Notes: generated from the letters alone by a model not told the origin. DNA of 64,000 bases from Aureibaculum flavum (GCF_016406085.1 NZ_JAEHFJ010000001.1:727538-791537), one strand, 5' to 3'. Shown: positions 26,146 through 36,490, numbered from the stretch's first letter. Translations and numbers: made by a program.

Positions 26146-27519
26146 CTAATTACTCTCTATAACTGCTCCATCTTCTCGATATAGATCAACCTTACCCTCT
26201 AACAACACTGCAATAACCGTCATCTCATCATCTAACACATAATCTGGCATTTGAATGTACTTAATACCAGGATAATGACTCCAATATACACTTCCTACAA
26301 CTTTATGAGAAAGTTTAGTACCATTGCCCACAACCCATATACGGTTTATTTTATTCTTTAAACCTCGAATAACAACCTCTCCTTTTGGGTCTCCTTTTAC
26401 GAATAAATAAAGTATCGTTTTATCTTTTGATAAGGTAGTGGGTCCATAAAAATGTTCTTTAGGTATCCCTGCCACGGTACCATAAATAGCTTCTTTATGT
26501 TTACTCGTCCATTTACCCAATCCTTCCAATACCTCAACTTGTTCTTTTGGAATTGAACCATCTCCTTTTGGACCTATATCTAATAATAAATTACCTCCAT
26601 TTCCAATAACATCTGCGAAAATTCCGATAATTTGGTTTGTAGTTTTATAATTGTGATCATTCTTTTGAAACCCCCAAGAATCATTTATAGTCATACATAA
26701 TTCCCAATACTTATTTTTGGGTCTAGTTATAGGCATACCTTGCTCTGGCGTGGCATAATCTCCATGTTGGCGTAGACGTGAATTTAAAATAGTATTTGCA
26801 TTTCTCTCCAATAATAATTGCCTTACTTTGGGTGCTTGCCATTCTTCAGAATTATGTTCCCAATCACCATCAAACCAATATAAATCAGGATTATAATTAT
26901 CAGAAAGTTCTTTTAATTGACCTTGATAATAATTTAGAAATTTCTGCCATCTTTTAGGCTCTTCTTGTATCTTGTAACGGATTGAATCTCTAGTAAAATG
27001 GGTATAATCATTATAAGACCAATCGGGTAACGAATAATAAATACCAACTTTAAGATTTTTTTTTCTAAGTGCAGTTACAAATGGAGTTAATACATCTTCC
27101 TTCGAGGCTGCAGCATCCACTGCATTCAAATTCCCATATTTTGTATCCCATAAAGCAAAACCATCATGATGCTTTGCGGTAATTACGGAATATTTTGCAC
27201 CACTTTTTCTGATTAGTTCTACCCAAGCTTCTGGATTGTATTTTTTGGCTGTAAATCCTTTTGTTTGTTTTAGATAATTTTTATGTGAAATATAACCATT
27301 ATAAAATGACCAAGATTCATCAATTCCATTTACAGAATATAATCCCCAATGTATAAAAACACCCAATTTGGCATCTTTAAACCATTGCATTTTTTTCTGC
27401 TCAACTTTTAATGAATCCAAATTTTGAGCCCAAGAAAGCATAGAGCAGCATAAAACAGAACAAATAATTGACCTCTTTATAATATGATTAACTTTTTTAT
27501 ATTTTAATATTTCACCCAT
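26146..27519 (-). CDS. Alpha-L-fucosidase, GH29
   Basis: 457 residues. Sec signal near the N-terminus (RSIICSVLCCSMLSWAQ; the initiator may be a little downstream of 27519). GH29 features: FKDAKLGVFIHWGLYSVNG, KYSVITAKHHDGFALWDTKY, and LYWFDGDWEH with the predicted nucleophile Asp217. The C-terminal ~100 residues are a short beta domain. It hydrolyses terminal alpha-L-fucose from glycans by a retaining mechanism. GH29 members include alpha-L-galactosidases, so fucose is the likely but not certain sugar. Confidence 0.93.
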   Translation of the reverse strand: MGEILKYKKVNHIIKRSIICSVLCCSMLSWAQNLDSLKVEQKKMQWFKDAKLGVFIHWGLYSVNGIDESWSFYNGYISHKNYLKQTKGFTAKKYNPEAWVELIRKSGAKYSVITAKHHDGFALWDTKYGNLNAVDAAASKEDVLTPFVTALRKKNLKVGIYYSLPDWSYNDYTHFTRDSIRYKIQEEPKRWQKFLNYYQGQLKELSDNYNPDLYWFDGDWEHNSEEWQAPKVRQLLLERNANTILNSRLRQHGDYATPEQGMPITRPKNKYWELCMTINDSWGFQKNDHNYKTTNQIIGIFADVIGNGGNLLLDIGPKGDGSIPKEQVEVLEGLGKWTSKHKEAIYGTVAGIPKEHFYGPTTLSKDKTILYLFVKGDPKGEVVIRGLKNKINRIWVVGNGTKLSHKVVGSVYWSHYPGIKYIQMPDYVLDDEMTVIAVLLEGKVDLYREDGAVIESN

Positions 27520-27559
27520 TTGATGTTTCTGTTTAATTTTACAAGAACCTTTAAAATAG

Positions 27560-28963
27560 TTATTTCAATTCAATTATCCAATCATCTGTTTTAAAGGCTG
27601 ACGCGGGTAAATTTTCTTTATTGAACAAATTTGGTAAAGCCCCGTTCGTAAATGCAAACCTAACTGCAACTGGCTTTTTTACCGCTTTCGCTGAAACAAT
27701 CACAGTTTTACCTACAATTTTAGCCTTGGCTAGATAAAATTTTTGGTCTCCACCTGCAATATAAAATTCGCTTAGCTCCTTTCCTTTTTTTACTAAACCA
27801 TTATCAGCATAATCAAAATTCAATATAATTTTCTTCTTATTAATTTCCATTGATTTATAAATAGGTCCACTACATATTAAATCTGATTTACCATAATCTT
27901 TTGCTAACGCCCAAAGGGCCAATCGCAAACCCACATCTTGTTTATTTATGGGATGAATATTTTCTAAATTACCTATATCATTTGTAACGACCATACCTGT
28001 CTTAGGTATTTCTAACATGGTTTGTAATTGAGCATCTCTGACCACCGCAGCATCCACACCTTGTAGGTCGTCATATTTATAAGGTGCAATTTGTACATAA
28101 TAAAAAGGAAACTCCTTACCAAATGCTTTTCTCCAAGAGTCAATTAATAAAGGAAATGATTTATAATAGGATACTGCATTTTCTCGATTAGATTCTCCTT
28201 GATACCATATAACACCCGCTATATTAAAATTTAAAAGTGGGTATATCATTGCATTATATGCGAGTCCGGTTTCATTTGGCCACCACGCTCTTGGTGTAAT
28301 TTTTTTTGCAGTCTCTTTTAGTGACTTATTACCGTTCATCATTTGTTCTGGTATCCAAGTTTCAATAGGGGTACCTCCCCAATTATTACTTATTAAACCT
28401 ACAGGGATGCCTAACTCCTTATGTAATTCCCTACCAAATAAATAAGCAATTGAACTGAAATTTTTCATGGTTTCAGGACTACAAACAAACCACTTACCTC
28501 TCGTGTTTTCTTGGGGCGTATTTGCAATGTGCTTAGACACTTGAAAAAACCGAATTTCAGGATAATTAGCATTCTTAATTTCTTCTTCAGCATTAACAAG
28601 GCCTTGAGCTGGCGTCCACTCCATATTCGATTGTCCAGAACCTAACCAAACTTCACCAATTAAAATATTTTGAATATGAATTTCTTCATGACCTTTAATT
28701 ATTATAGTATAAGCACCTCCAGCCTTAGGTGTAATCAGTTTTCCACTCCATTTTCCTTGATAGGCTTTAATTTCAATTGGTTTATTATTCCAGGAAGGTG
28801 TTATCGTAATCTTTTCACTAGTGTTTGTGGTCCAGCCCCAAATGGTGACTTCCGATTGTTGTTGCAACACCATATTATCTGACAAAATTGATGGTAACCA
28901 AATCTCAGCAAAAGCTTGATTGTAAAAAAAGAATGCAATAGTTAGAAAGACAAGGTTTTTCAT
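27560..28963 (-). CDS. Sialate O-acetylesterase-like SGNH esterase
   Basis: 467 residues with a Sec signal (VFLTIAFFFYNQAFA). A small N-terminal beta domain (20-100, NMVLQQQSEVTIWGW) precedes the SGNH catalytic domain with GEVWLGSGQSNMEW (Ser112), WYQGESNRENAVSY and VVTNDIGNLENIHP carrying the Asp/His pair. This is the layout of bacterial sialate 9-O-acetylesterases (DUF303/SASA family), but in PULs the family also removes acetyl groups from other sugars. It is in the middle of the sulfatase operon, which argues for an acetylated substrate. Confidence 0.87.
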   Translation of the reverse strand: MKNLVFLTIAFFFYNQAFAEIWLPSILSDNMVLQQQSEVTIWGWTTNTSEKITITPSWNNKPIEIKAYQGKWSGKLITPKAGGAYTIIIKGHEEIHIQNILIGEVWLGSGQSNMEWTPAQGLVNAEEEIKNANYPEIRFFQVSKHIANTPQENTRGKWFVCSPETMKNFSSIAYLFGRELHKELGIPVGLISNNWGGTPIETWIPEQMMNGNKSLKETAKKITPRAWWPNETGLAYNAMIYPLLNFNIAGVIWYQGESNRENAVSYYKSFPLLIDSWRKAFGKEFPFYYVQIAPYKYDDLQGVDAAVVRDAQLQTMLEIPKTGMVVTNDIGNLENIHPINKQDVGLRLALWALAKDYGKSDLICSGPIYKSMEINKKKIILNFDYADNGLVKKGKELSEFYIAGGDQKFYLAKAKIVGKTVIVSAKAVKKPVAVRFAFTNGALPNLFNKENLPASAFKTDDWIIELK

Positions 28964-28988
28964 TGGATTTTTATTTTAGGATTAAATA

Positions 28989-30413
28989 CTATTGATTTGT
29001 TGCTTTCATAATAAAATCAACAATTGGCGTTGGATTTTGTAAGCTATGTGGATGATGTCCAATATTAGGTTTATGAATTACTTCAATCTGGCCCCCTAAA
29101 CGTTTAACTCCTTTTTCAAAAGGTGTTGTATTTTCTAAAATAGGCACTACAACATCCGCATCACCTACTATATGTAACATTGGATAACCTCCTTTTACTA
29201 TTTTTTTTACTTTGTGAATTGGGTTGTCTTTAAACCTCTCTAGTTTTCTTTCATTTTTCAACTTATACACCTTTTTAAAACGCCCCCAGTCTCCCTTACT
29301 TAATTTACCTTGACCCATTCCTCCTGGCCAACTCTTTCCATCTAAAACTGGGGCATCTGCGTAAATAGCAGCAATTTTTTTAGGATTTTTAGCAGCCCAA
29401 TTGTAAATTATTAATCCACCTCGACTCATTCCTTCCAGAACTACTTTTTTAGATAACCCTGCACTCGTCATTAATTTATAAAAATAATTCCACCGCTTTA
29501 ATGCTAATTTGCTCCCATAAAGACTACTAACATCACAATATGCAATATGAAAACCTCTTTCCAGTAATGCAATATCAGTTTGCGGTTCATGTCCCCAGAA
29601 TCTTGCACGCAAAACCCAAGGGTGTCCTTTTGCTACTTTTTTGGGTACAACAATGTTACATTGCGTACTGTCAATTTTAAAATTTAACAAAGAATAACCA
29701 TAAAAATTTTCGCTTTTTTCAATAGTAACATTTTTATCCTCAAAAAAGTTTATCGACTTCTTTTGCTCTTGATGAATTACTCCATACAATCTTTTAGCTA
29801 TAATGGTTTGACCTAATCCAGAGGGATGAATTCCATCCGGCAATAAATCCTTTTTGTCCACAAACAAATGATATAAATCTATAACCTCAACATTCGAATT
29901 AAATGCCACTGACTGCGTCAAAGGAATAATTTTATTTTTTATAACAGGATTCCAAATTTTGGCAGTATCTTTAGTAAAAGCAGGTACTGGAAGCAATAAA
30001 ACTATCCTTATTTTATCATTTTTATTTTTAAATGATTGAATCAAATTTTGATAGTCCTTTTCAAAATCATCTAAATAAACCCTGTTTCCCAGCTTACTAT
30101 CATTGGTACCCAATTTCATAAATACAATATCAGGAATAAAATTGAGAGCTTCCTGATAAGCCTCAGTCTCAGTATATGGGTGATTGCCTTTGTTCAAAAG
30201 CGTTCTACCACTAACACCAAAATTTTTCACCTCGTAGTTATCACCTAACATTTCCTGTAATTGAGCGGGGTATGCGTTTTTTTCACGATTAACGACTCCA
30301 GCCCCATAAGTAATACTATTACCGACACAAGCTATTTTTAAGGGTTCTTGGGCTATTAACCCAACAGAAAAAGTTAAGAGAAAAAGAATTAATAGTTTAC
30401 TTGATTTTTTCAT
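28989..30413 (-). CDS. Two-domain esterase: SGNH/GDSL plus alpha/beta-hydrolase
   Basis: 474 residues after a Sec signal (LILFLLTFSVGLIAQ). Domain 1 (25-215) is an SGNH hydrolase: CVGNSITYGAGV (Ser33), MKLGTNDSKLG, and LLPDGIHPSGLGQ with the Asp-His pair. Domain 2 (~230-474) is an alpha/beta-hydrolase with GMSRGG (Ser330), HIVGDADVVVP and NIGHHPHS for Asp and His. Both catalytic sets appear intact, so the protein may be a bifunctional carbohydrate esterase. The start overlaps the stop of the upstream sulfatase by 4 bp (ATGA), hence translational coupling. Confidence 0.88.
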   Translation of the reverse strand: MKKSSKLLILFLLTFSVGLIAQEPLKIACVGNSITYGAGVVNREKNAYPAQLQEMLGDNYEVKNFGVSGRTLLNKGNHPYTETEAYQEALNFIPDIVFMKLGTNDSKLGNRVYLDDFEKDYQNLIQSFKNKNDKIRIVLLLPVPAFTKDTAKIWNPVIKNKIIPLTQSVAFNSNVEVIDLYHLFVDKKDLLPDGIHPSGLGQTIIAKRLYGVIHQEQKKSINFFEDKNVTIEKSENFYGYSLLNFKIDSTQCNIVVPKKVAKGHPWVLRARFWGHEPQTDIALLERGFHIAYCDVSSLYGSKLALKRWNYFYKLMTSAGLSKKVVLEGMSRGGLIIYNWAAKNPKKIAAIYADAPVLDGKSWPGGMGQGKLSKGDWGRFKKVYKLKNERKLERFKDNPIHKVKKIVKGGYPMLHIVGDADVVVPILENTTPFEKGVKRLGGQIEVIHKPNIGHHPHSLQNPTPIVDFIMKATNQ

Positions 30414-31867
30414 GAAATGTTTTTATAAATAATTGATAAGTCTAATTGATCTCCCATTTTTTTCTGTAACTCCATTAATTCTACAAAAAGGGTTTTTATT
30501 TTTTCTTTACTCTGAGGCTCTGCAGCTATATCTTTCAACTCTTGGGGATCTTCTTTTAAGTTATATAAAAGAATTTTCTCACTTTTAGGATAAACGATTA
30601 ATTTATAGCCATCCCTTCTAATCATTCTTTGAGATTTTTTCTCGTACGTTCCATAAATAGCATCATAACTTCCCTTAGAATCAGTTCCATCTATTTGAGT
30701 TACTAAACTATTAAACTCAACATATTCAGGTTTTTCTATTCCTGCCAACTCAAGTGTTGTGGCCATTACATCTTGCATATAAACATCGGTAGCAATTTTT
30801 TTACCTTTTGGAATATTGGGTCCTACAATCATTAAAGGAACCCGCATACTATGATCATACATATTTTGCTTTCCGATAAGTCCATGTTCGCCTACTGACA
30901 AACCGTGATCAGAACTGAAAAATATATACGTATTTTCCATAAGACCTTGTTTCTCTAAAGCATTAATTATGTCCTTTAGCTGATCGTCTAAATGGGTTGT
31001 TAATGCATAATATTCCTGCCTATTTACTTTTACAGAATATTCAGTTCTAGGAAATGGAGCCAATTTTTCATCTCTCAGGTTTTTTCCAGCTCCCATTGTT
31101 TCTGCATATGGGTACATTGGCATAAAACTTTCAGGAACTGATATACTATCCAACGGATACATATCTACATATTTCTTCGGAGATTGACGCGGATCATGTG
31201 GAGCGTTGAACGCTATATACATAAAAAATGGCTTTTCTTTAGTTGCCGCACTATCAATAAAAGACACCGCATCATCTTTTATCATTTCGCTCCAATGTTT
31301 GCCTCCTTTCCAATACCCACCAAATTCTCTTTTCCATGGTTTCCATAGGGTATCGTTCTCATTTTGTGGTCGGTTATATCCTTCAGGACTATCACCAGGC
31401 ATGCCAGGAAGAACATGACCCACATGGTTAAAAATAGAATCTGCCTTAGCCGAAATATGCCATTTTCCAGTTGCGTAAGTTTCATAACCAGCATTCTCCA
31501 TTAATCTCGGCCAAGTTTTATCAAGCTCTTTATTTTTACGAAACAATTTAGAAACTTCTTGAGCTCGCCAAACGGATCGTCCGCTTATGACCATTGCTCT
31601 TGAAGCTAAACAAATGGCCCCATTCCATCCTCCCATATTATAAGTATGCGTAAAAGTAGTACCCTCTTCGGCCAGTTTATCCATAGTAGGCGTTTTAACT
31701 TCTTTATTACCTAGAGTATGTACATCTTTAAAACTTTGATCGTCGGAAAATAGAAAAATAATATTAGGCTTTTTTACATTCTCTTTTTCTGCTATTGAAT
31801 TTTCATTCTTTTCTTTACAGCCATAAAAACAAATAACTATGAGTAGTAACCAACTGATATATTTCAT
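30410..31867 (-). CDS. Sulfatase, formylglycine type (S1), lipoprotein
   Basis: 485 residues with a lipoprotein signal (LIVICFYGCKE, Cys17). Fold markers: NIIFLFSDDQSFKDVH (metal ligands), the less common modification motif CLASR (Cys86-Arg90, with Ala in place of Pro), TGKWHIS, and FFSSDHGLSVGEHGL. The SDHG and GLIGKQNMYDHSMRVP block is typical of choline-sulfatase/iduronate-sulfatase-like S1 groups. Coupled to the esterase fusion downstream. Confidence 0.92.
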   Translation of the reverse strand: MKYISWLLLIVICFYGCKEKNENSIAEKENVKKPNIIFLFSDDQSFKDVHTLGNKEVKTPTMDKLAEEGTTFTHTYNMGGWNGAICLASRAMVISGRSVWRAQEVSKLFRKNKELDKTWPRLMENAGYETYATGKWHISAKADSIFNHVGHVLPGMPGDSPEGYNRPQNENDTLWKPWKREFGGYWKGGKHWSEMIKDDAVSFIDSAATKEKPFFMYIAFNAPHDPRQSPKKYVDMYPLDSISVPESFMPMYPYAETMGAGKNLRDEKLAPFPRTEYSVKVNRQEYYALTTHLDDQLKDIINALEKQGLMENTYIFFSSDHGLSVGEHGLIGKQNMYDHSMRVPLMIVGPNIPKGKKIATDVYMQDVMATTLELAGIEKPEYVEFNSLVTQIDGTDSKGSYDAIYGTYEKKSQRMIRRDGYKLIVYPKSEKILLYNLKEDPQELKDIAAEPQSKEKIKTLFVELMELQKKMGDQLDLSIIYKNIS

Positions 31868-31892
31868 GACTTTAAGTATTACGTTTTAATTA

Positions 31893-33488
31893 TTATTTAT
31901 TCAAAAGACTAATTCTTTCCAATTCCTTCCAAACCTTACCATTCATTGGTGAATCATTTTGCTGATTCTCACCTTCTGTGCTTCGTCCATTTTCTATAGT
32001 TGAAACCATTAAAATCTCTAATTCTTCTGTAATTTCTGGATTCTCTTTAATTAAATTATTCGTTTCTCCTGGGTCTTCTTCTAAATTGTAGAGTTGATAT
32101 TTAGGTAAGGTTTTAGCCAAATCAGAATTCGGTTTCGGATTACTCCAACCTCCCGAATCTGGACAAAAAATCATTTTCCACTTTCCTTTTCGGATGGCAA
32201 AACTTCCGTTGATGGAATGATGAATCGTAGCTTCACGCTCGTAATCCGATGCCTTTTCACTAGAAAAAAGTGGTACAATAGAATAACTATCTTCACCTTC
32301 ACTATCTTTCAGCTCTGTATTTGTTAATTCGGCAACAGTAGCCAATAAATCCGTGGTACATATCGTTTTATCAGAACTAGAGTTGGGTTTAATATGCTTT
32401 GGCCATTTTACAATAAAAGGAACACGATGCCCTCCTTCAAATATATCAGCCTTATGACCTCTGTATATAGCACTTGGATTGTGTCCTTTTTCAGCTAAGA
32501 CCTTATAATTGGCCTGAGGAGAACAACCATTATCACTTGTGAAAATTATAATAGTATTTTCTGCAATACCTGCGTCTTCAACTGTTTGTAGTAATTGTCC
32601 CATATAATGGTCAATTTGCATCATAAAATCAGCATATGAATTTAATCCACTTTTACCTTGCCATTCTTCGGTTGGTAAAATAGGTGTGTGCGGTGATGGT
32701 AGTGCTAAATACAAAAAGAAAGGTTTGTCTCTTTTAGCCTTTTGTTCAATATACCTAAACGATTTCTGGAAGAAATGTGGTGTAACATTCTCATGTACAA
32801 AATCAGAACCCGTTGGCCCTTCTCGCCACCAAGAATACTTCTCTTTATTTACTGTAACAGAATCTGGAATTACCGTAGGTATTCCGTTTTGAACGTATAC
32901 ATAAGGTGCCATATCTAAAGAACCTGAATGCCCATAAGAATAAGTAAACCCTAATTCTTTTGGTCCATTTTTTATAGGTTTAGAGAAGTCTATATTATCA
33001 TAATCATCGGCATTCCAACCTGTACCACCAATAGAATCTCCCTGTTTTAGTGACCAATCCCAACCTAAATGCCATTTACCAATAAAGCCTGTTTCATATC
33101 CTTGTTTTTTCAACAAAGAAGCAACTGTAGTTCTACTATTTGGAATTAATGCCTTAGACACACCAGTGAGCACTCCATTTTTTAACGGACTTCTCCAATT
33201 ATATCTACCCGTTAAAATTCCATATCTTGTTGGTGTACAAACTGCTGATGAAGTATGAGCGTCAGTAAATTTAATTCCATCAGCTGCCAATTGATCGATC
33301 ATTGGAGTTTTTATTTTACCATTAACGTTATATGCTCCAATATCTCCATAACCCAAATCATCCGTAAGTACATAAATAACATTAGGAAATTGCTCATCAA
33401 TCCTTTTTTCGCTTTCCTTTTTATTATTACAAGAAGGCATTAAACTAATTATGATTAAAAAAAGAAATTTATTTAAATATTGCTTCAT
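31893..33488 (-). CDS. Arylsulfatase-type sulfatase (S1), lipoprotein
   Basis: 531 residues. Lipoprotein signal (IIISLMPSCNN, Cys20), metal motif NVIYVLTDDLGYGDIGAY, modification motif CTPTR (Cys84-Arg88), GKWHLGWDW and IFTSDNGCSPQ. It belongs to the arylsulfatase A-like part of S1; such members in PULs often act on 6-O- or 4-O-sulfated GalNAc/GlcNAc or galactose, but the target is not readable here. Forty-nine bp downstream of the hexosaminidase gene. Confidence 0.93.
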   Translation of the reverse strand: MKQYLNKFLFLIIISLMPSCNNKKESEKRIDEQFPNVIYVLTDDLGYGDIGAYNVNGKIKTPMIDQLAADGIKFTDAHTSSAVCTPTRYGILTGRYNWRSPLKNGVLTGVSKALIPNSRTTVASLLKKQGYETGFIGKWHLGWDWSLKQGDSIGGTGWNADDYDNIDFSKPIKNGPKELGFTYSYGHSGSLDMAPYVYVQNGIPTVIPDSVTVNKEKYSWWREGPTGSDFVHENVTPHFFQKSFRYIEQKAKRDKPFFLYLALPSPHTPILPTEEWQGKSGLNSYADFMMQIDHYMGQLLQTVEDAGIAENTIIIFTSDNGCSPQANYKVLAEKGHNPSAIYRGHKADIFEGGHRVPFIVKWPKHIKPNSSSDKTICTTDLLATVAELTNTELKDSEGEDSYSIVPLFSSEKASDYEREATIHHSINGSFAIRKGKWKMIFCPDSGGWSNPKPNSDLAKTLPKYQLYNLEEDPGETNNLIKENPEITEELEILMVSTIENGRSTEGENQQNDSPMNGKVWKELERISLLNK

Positions 33489-33536
33489 TTTTTACTGTAT
33501 TATTTATACCATTGAGCTTTACTTATTATTCATTGA

Positions 33537-35849
33537 CTAGTTTAACTTAATTTCATCTATCCATATTTGTGAAGAGCTTCCACTTTTATGATGTCCTTCA
33601 GGAATTATCTCAAAACCATTTGCCTTAAATTTTAATACTTTCACTTTAACAGGATCAAAAGATATTGTTGTACTTACCTTATTTCTTCCTTGTTCTGATG
33701 CCTCTTCTAATTGTTCTTTTTTAGCCAATAACGTATAGGTTTTTCCATCAACGGAACCAAAAACTTCAATTTCTTTTGGTGGATAAATACCTGAAATGGT
33801 AAATCGTAAGGCATCAAATTGAATTTCTTTTACTTCTGTCTCATTGTCTAAAGTAATAGTTAAATCAACATTATTTGAAAAATGATACCATGCCTTATCT
33901 CCTTTTGAAAGAGCCCCATAACTTAAATCTGTTATGTCTTTAATTTCCTCTCCTTTTTCATTTATAACCTGGGCATTTTTAGCCAAATGAACAAGAAATT
34001 TTTTAGATGAAACATATCCAACAGCTTTTTCATTTTTAAATGCTCTGGCTTTCAATTCTGAATTTTCAGAAATAATTAAATTTTTATCATATGTAGGAGA
34101 TTCAAAAGTGGGTTCTGTTCCATCCAAGGTATAATGAATAGCTAAACCTTCTACTTCCGTTTTCATGGTTACTTCAATCTCTTTTCCATTTCCATTATGA
34201 TCTATCCAAGGGCTAAATGCACTTACAGCATATCGTACTTCTTGTGCGTCAAGTCTATCGAATTGAGTTAAAAGTCTGTCTGTAAAATCGTTCCAATTTT
34301 TATTTTTATTAGGTGTCCATGCTGTTTCTGCAATTGCATAAACCCTAGGAAAAGTCATATAGGTTAGTTTACCCCAATCACTTATAGATTCTGTCCACAA
34401 ATTAGCCTGAATTCCTTTAATTAATTTTCCTTCTTCTGTAGTTAATGTGTCAGGAATAACCTTATAACTATAAGCTTTTGAAAGCAATAAACGTGAATAT
34501 CCTAAATTAGGTTCTAAATCATCATGACCTTGTTTTAAATCAATATAACAATAATTACTTGGTGTCATAATTACTTCATGACCTGCTTTTGCAGAAGCGA
34601 TACCTCCTCTTTCTCCTCGCCAACTCATTACGGTCGCATTAGGAGCCAAACCACCTTCCAAAATTTCATCCCAACCAATCATAATACGATTTCGAGAATT
34701 AATTATTTTTTCTATTCTTTTAATAAAATAACTTTGTAATTCATGTTCATCTTTTAGGTTCTCATCTTTCATTCTTTGTTGTGCAAAAGGGTCTACTTTC
34801 CACTGTTCTTTGTTACACTCATCACCTCCAATATGTACATACTTATAAGGAAACAAATCCATTATTTCGTTTAACATTTTCTCCGCGAACTGAAAAGTTT
34901 CTTCTTTTCCAGGGTTATAGGTGTTATTCTTAAAAACACCACCTGTTGCCACATAAGGTAAAGCATTTACACAACCAATTTCTGGATAAGCCGCAATGGT
35001 TGCTTGAGCATGGCCTGGCATATCAATTTCAGGAATAATTTCAATATTGCGTTCTTGAGCATAAGCTATAATTTCTTTAACATCCTCTTGAGTATAAAAA
35101 CCACCATAAGTTGCCTTTTCACCTGACTTTTGCTCCGGCCTGCCCCACCAATCAGATTTATTTTCATCGGTATGATTGTAGTCCACTCTCCAAGCCCCAA
35201 CTTCTGTTAGTTTTGGATAACTCTTAATCTCTATTCGCCATCCTTGATCATCTGCTAAATGCCAATGAAATCTATTCAACTTGAGTTCTCCCATAAAATC
35301 TATTACATCTTTTACTTGTTCTTTAGAAAAGAAATGTCGAGAAACGTCAAGCATATAACCACGCCAACCAAAAGCTGGGTAATCATCAATTGTTACCACC
35401 GGTATACCCCAACGAATGTTTTGTAGTGATTTTTTATAAATAGCTATTGGTAATAATTGCTTTAAGGTTTGTAAAGCATAATAAAAACCGGCATTTGTTG
35501 CTGCTTTTATTGTAATGCTATTTGTAGTTACTTTTAAGTTGTAACCTTCTTGGTTTATAGATTCATCAGAAGTAAAATTAATATCTCCTTGCCTTCCTAT
35601 TTCAATTTTAGGAATAAAACCTGCTACTTTTTCAAATTGATTGAAAAATTTTGAAACTACATCTTTTTGTTCTTCATTTTCTACGCTAATTATTGAAGTC
35701 GATTTAATTTCAAAATGCCCTTCTCCATCTAATTGACTTATTGGTTTAGGAATAATATCGGCCTTACCAATCTCCAGTTCCACTTTTTTTTGATTACATG
35801 CAGTTAAGAGTATCAAACAAAACATTAATTTTATAATAGTTCTATACAT
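33537..35849 (-). CDS. Beta-N-acetylhexosaminidase, GH20, lipoprotein
   Basis: 770 residues. Lipoprotein signal (LMFCLILLTACNQ, Cys18), N-terminal alpha/beta domain (30-155), GH20 barrel (155-500) with GWRGYMLDVSRHFFS, FHWHLADDQGWR and the catalytic pair in HIGGDECNKEQW (Asp343-Glu344), then a chitobiase-type C-terminal domain (YTLDGTEPTFESPTYDKN) and an F5/8 type C-like module to the end. It removes terminal beta-GlcNAc or beta-GalNAc by substrate-assisted catalysis. First gene of the ten-gene locus; the promoter should lie in the 35850-36000 region, where no clear box was seen. Confidence 0.94.
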   Translation of the reverse strand: MYRTIIKLMFCLILLTACNQKKVELEIGKADIIPKPISQLDGEGHFEIKSTSIISVENEEQKDVVSKFFNQFEKVAGFIPKIEIGRQGDINFTSDESINQEGYNLKVTTNSITIKAATNAGFYYALQTLKQLLPIAIYKKSLQNIRWGIPVVTIDDYPAFGWRGYMLDVSRHFFSKEQVKDVIDFMGELKLNRFHWHLADDQGWRIEIKSYPKLTEVGAWRVDYNHTDENKSDWWGRPEQKSGEKATYGGFYTQEDVKEIIAYAQERNIEIIPEIDMPGHAQATIAAYPEIGCVNALPYVATGGVFKNNTYNPGKEETFQFAEKMLNEIMDLFPYKYVHIGGDECNKEQWKVDPFAQQRMKDENLKDEHELQSYFIKRIEKIINSRNRIMIGWDEILEGGLAPNATVMSWRGERGGIASAKAGHEVIMTPSNYCYIDLKQGHDDLEPNLGYSRLLLSKAYSYKVIPDTLTTEEGKLIKGIQANLWTESISDWGKLTYMTFPRVYAIAETAWTPNKNKNWNDFTDRLLTQFDRLDAQEVRYAVSAFSPWIDHNGNGKEIEVTMKTEVEGLAIHYTLDGTEPTFESPTYDKNLIISENSELKARAFKNEKAVGYVSSKKFLVHLAKNAQVINEKGEEIKDITDLSYGALSKGDKAWYHFSNNVDLTITLDNETEVKEIQFDALRFTISGIYPPKEIEVFGSVDGKTYTLLAKKEQLEEASEQGRNKVSTTISFDPVKVKVLKFKANGFEIIPEGHHKSGSSSQIWIDEIKLN

Positions 35850-36300
35850 AAATATTTACCGTTTATATTTTAAGTTAAAATCAATTTAAATGACATTTCA
35901 GTCTTAATTTTATTTTCTAAAGTTCCCTATTTAAAGAATACGCAATAAAAATAAAAAACTATAGTACTTAAGGAATTAAACACCTTCATTAAAAATTAAA
36001 ACAAGTAAAAATAGTGTTATAGCCCATTGATAACAAATACTAAAGACTATAAAACTAATACTTTTTTTGCTTTAAGTTAATACTTAAACGATGTCTATTT
36101 TATTTTAAACTATATAGAAAATATGGTAAGATAGTTTTAATCAGGTTCGCAAATTGAATACTCAGCAAGATGAACTTTAATGGGAAAGAGTGTTACCTCC
36201 TAAATAAGCACAATCCTACATTTTTAAATGTAAAAAAAAAACGCAACTATTAGATTAAGAAACAGTGAAAGTTTAACTCGTATATAAAACCAAAGTAAAC
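35850..36300. other. AT-rich intergenic stretch without a recognised gene
   Basis: No convincing coding frame, RNA gene or hairpin was seen here. It must hold the start of the hexosaminidase-led operon, since that gene begins at 35849. Confidence 0.5.
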
Positions 36301-36490
36301 AAAATGGGATTAACTAACGTTGATCCCTAATAAGACCACTACTGCAACTACAATCCCTTTAAAAGCTAATACTTTTATTTCTATCCTGCTAAGCATAAAA
36401 AGATTCTCATTAAAATGGGATTAACTAACGTTGATCCCTAATAAGACCGCTACTGCAAATACAATCCCTTTAAAAGCTAATGCTTTTATT
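36301..36490. repeat. 79-bp direct repeat, two copies 111 bp apart
   Basis: Copies at 36301-36379 and 36412-36490 differ at three bases. Read on the minus strand each contains the frame ALAFKGIVFAVAVLLGINVS or its variant, ending at a TAA. In the first copy this frame has an ATG at 36396 and would give a 28-residue hydrophobic peptide; in the second no nearby ATG exists. All three differences change the amino acid, so coding is not supported by conservation. Confidence 0.75.
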
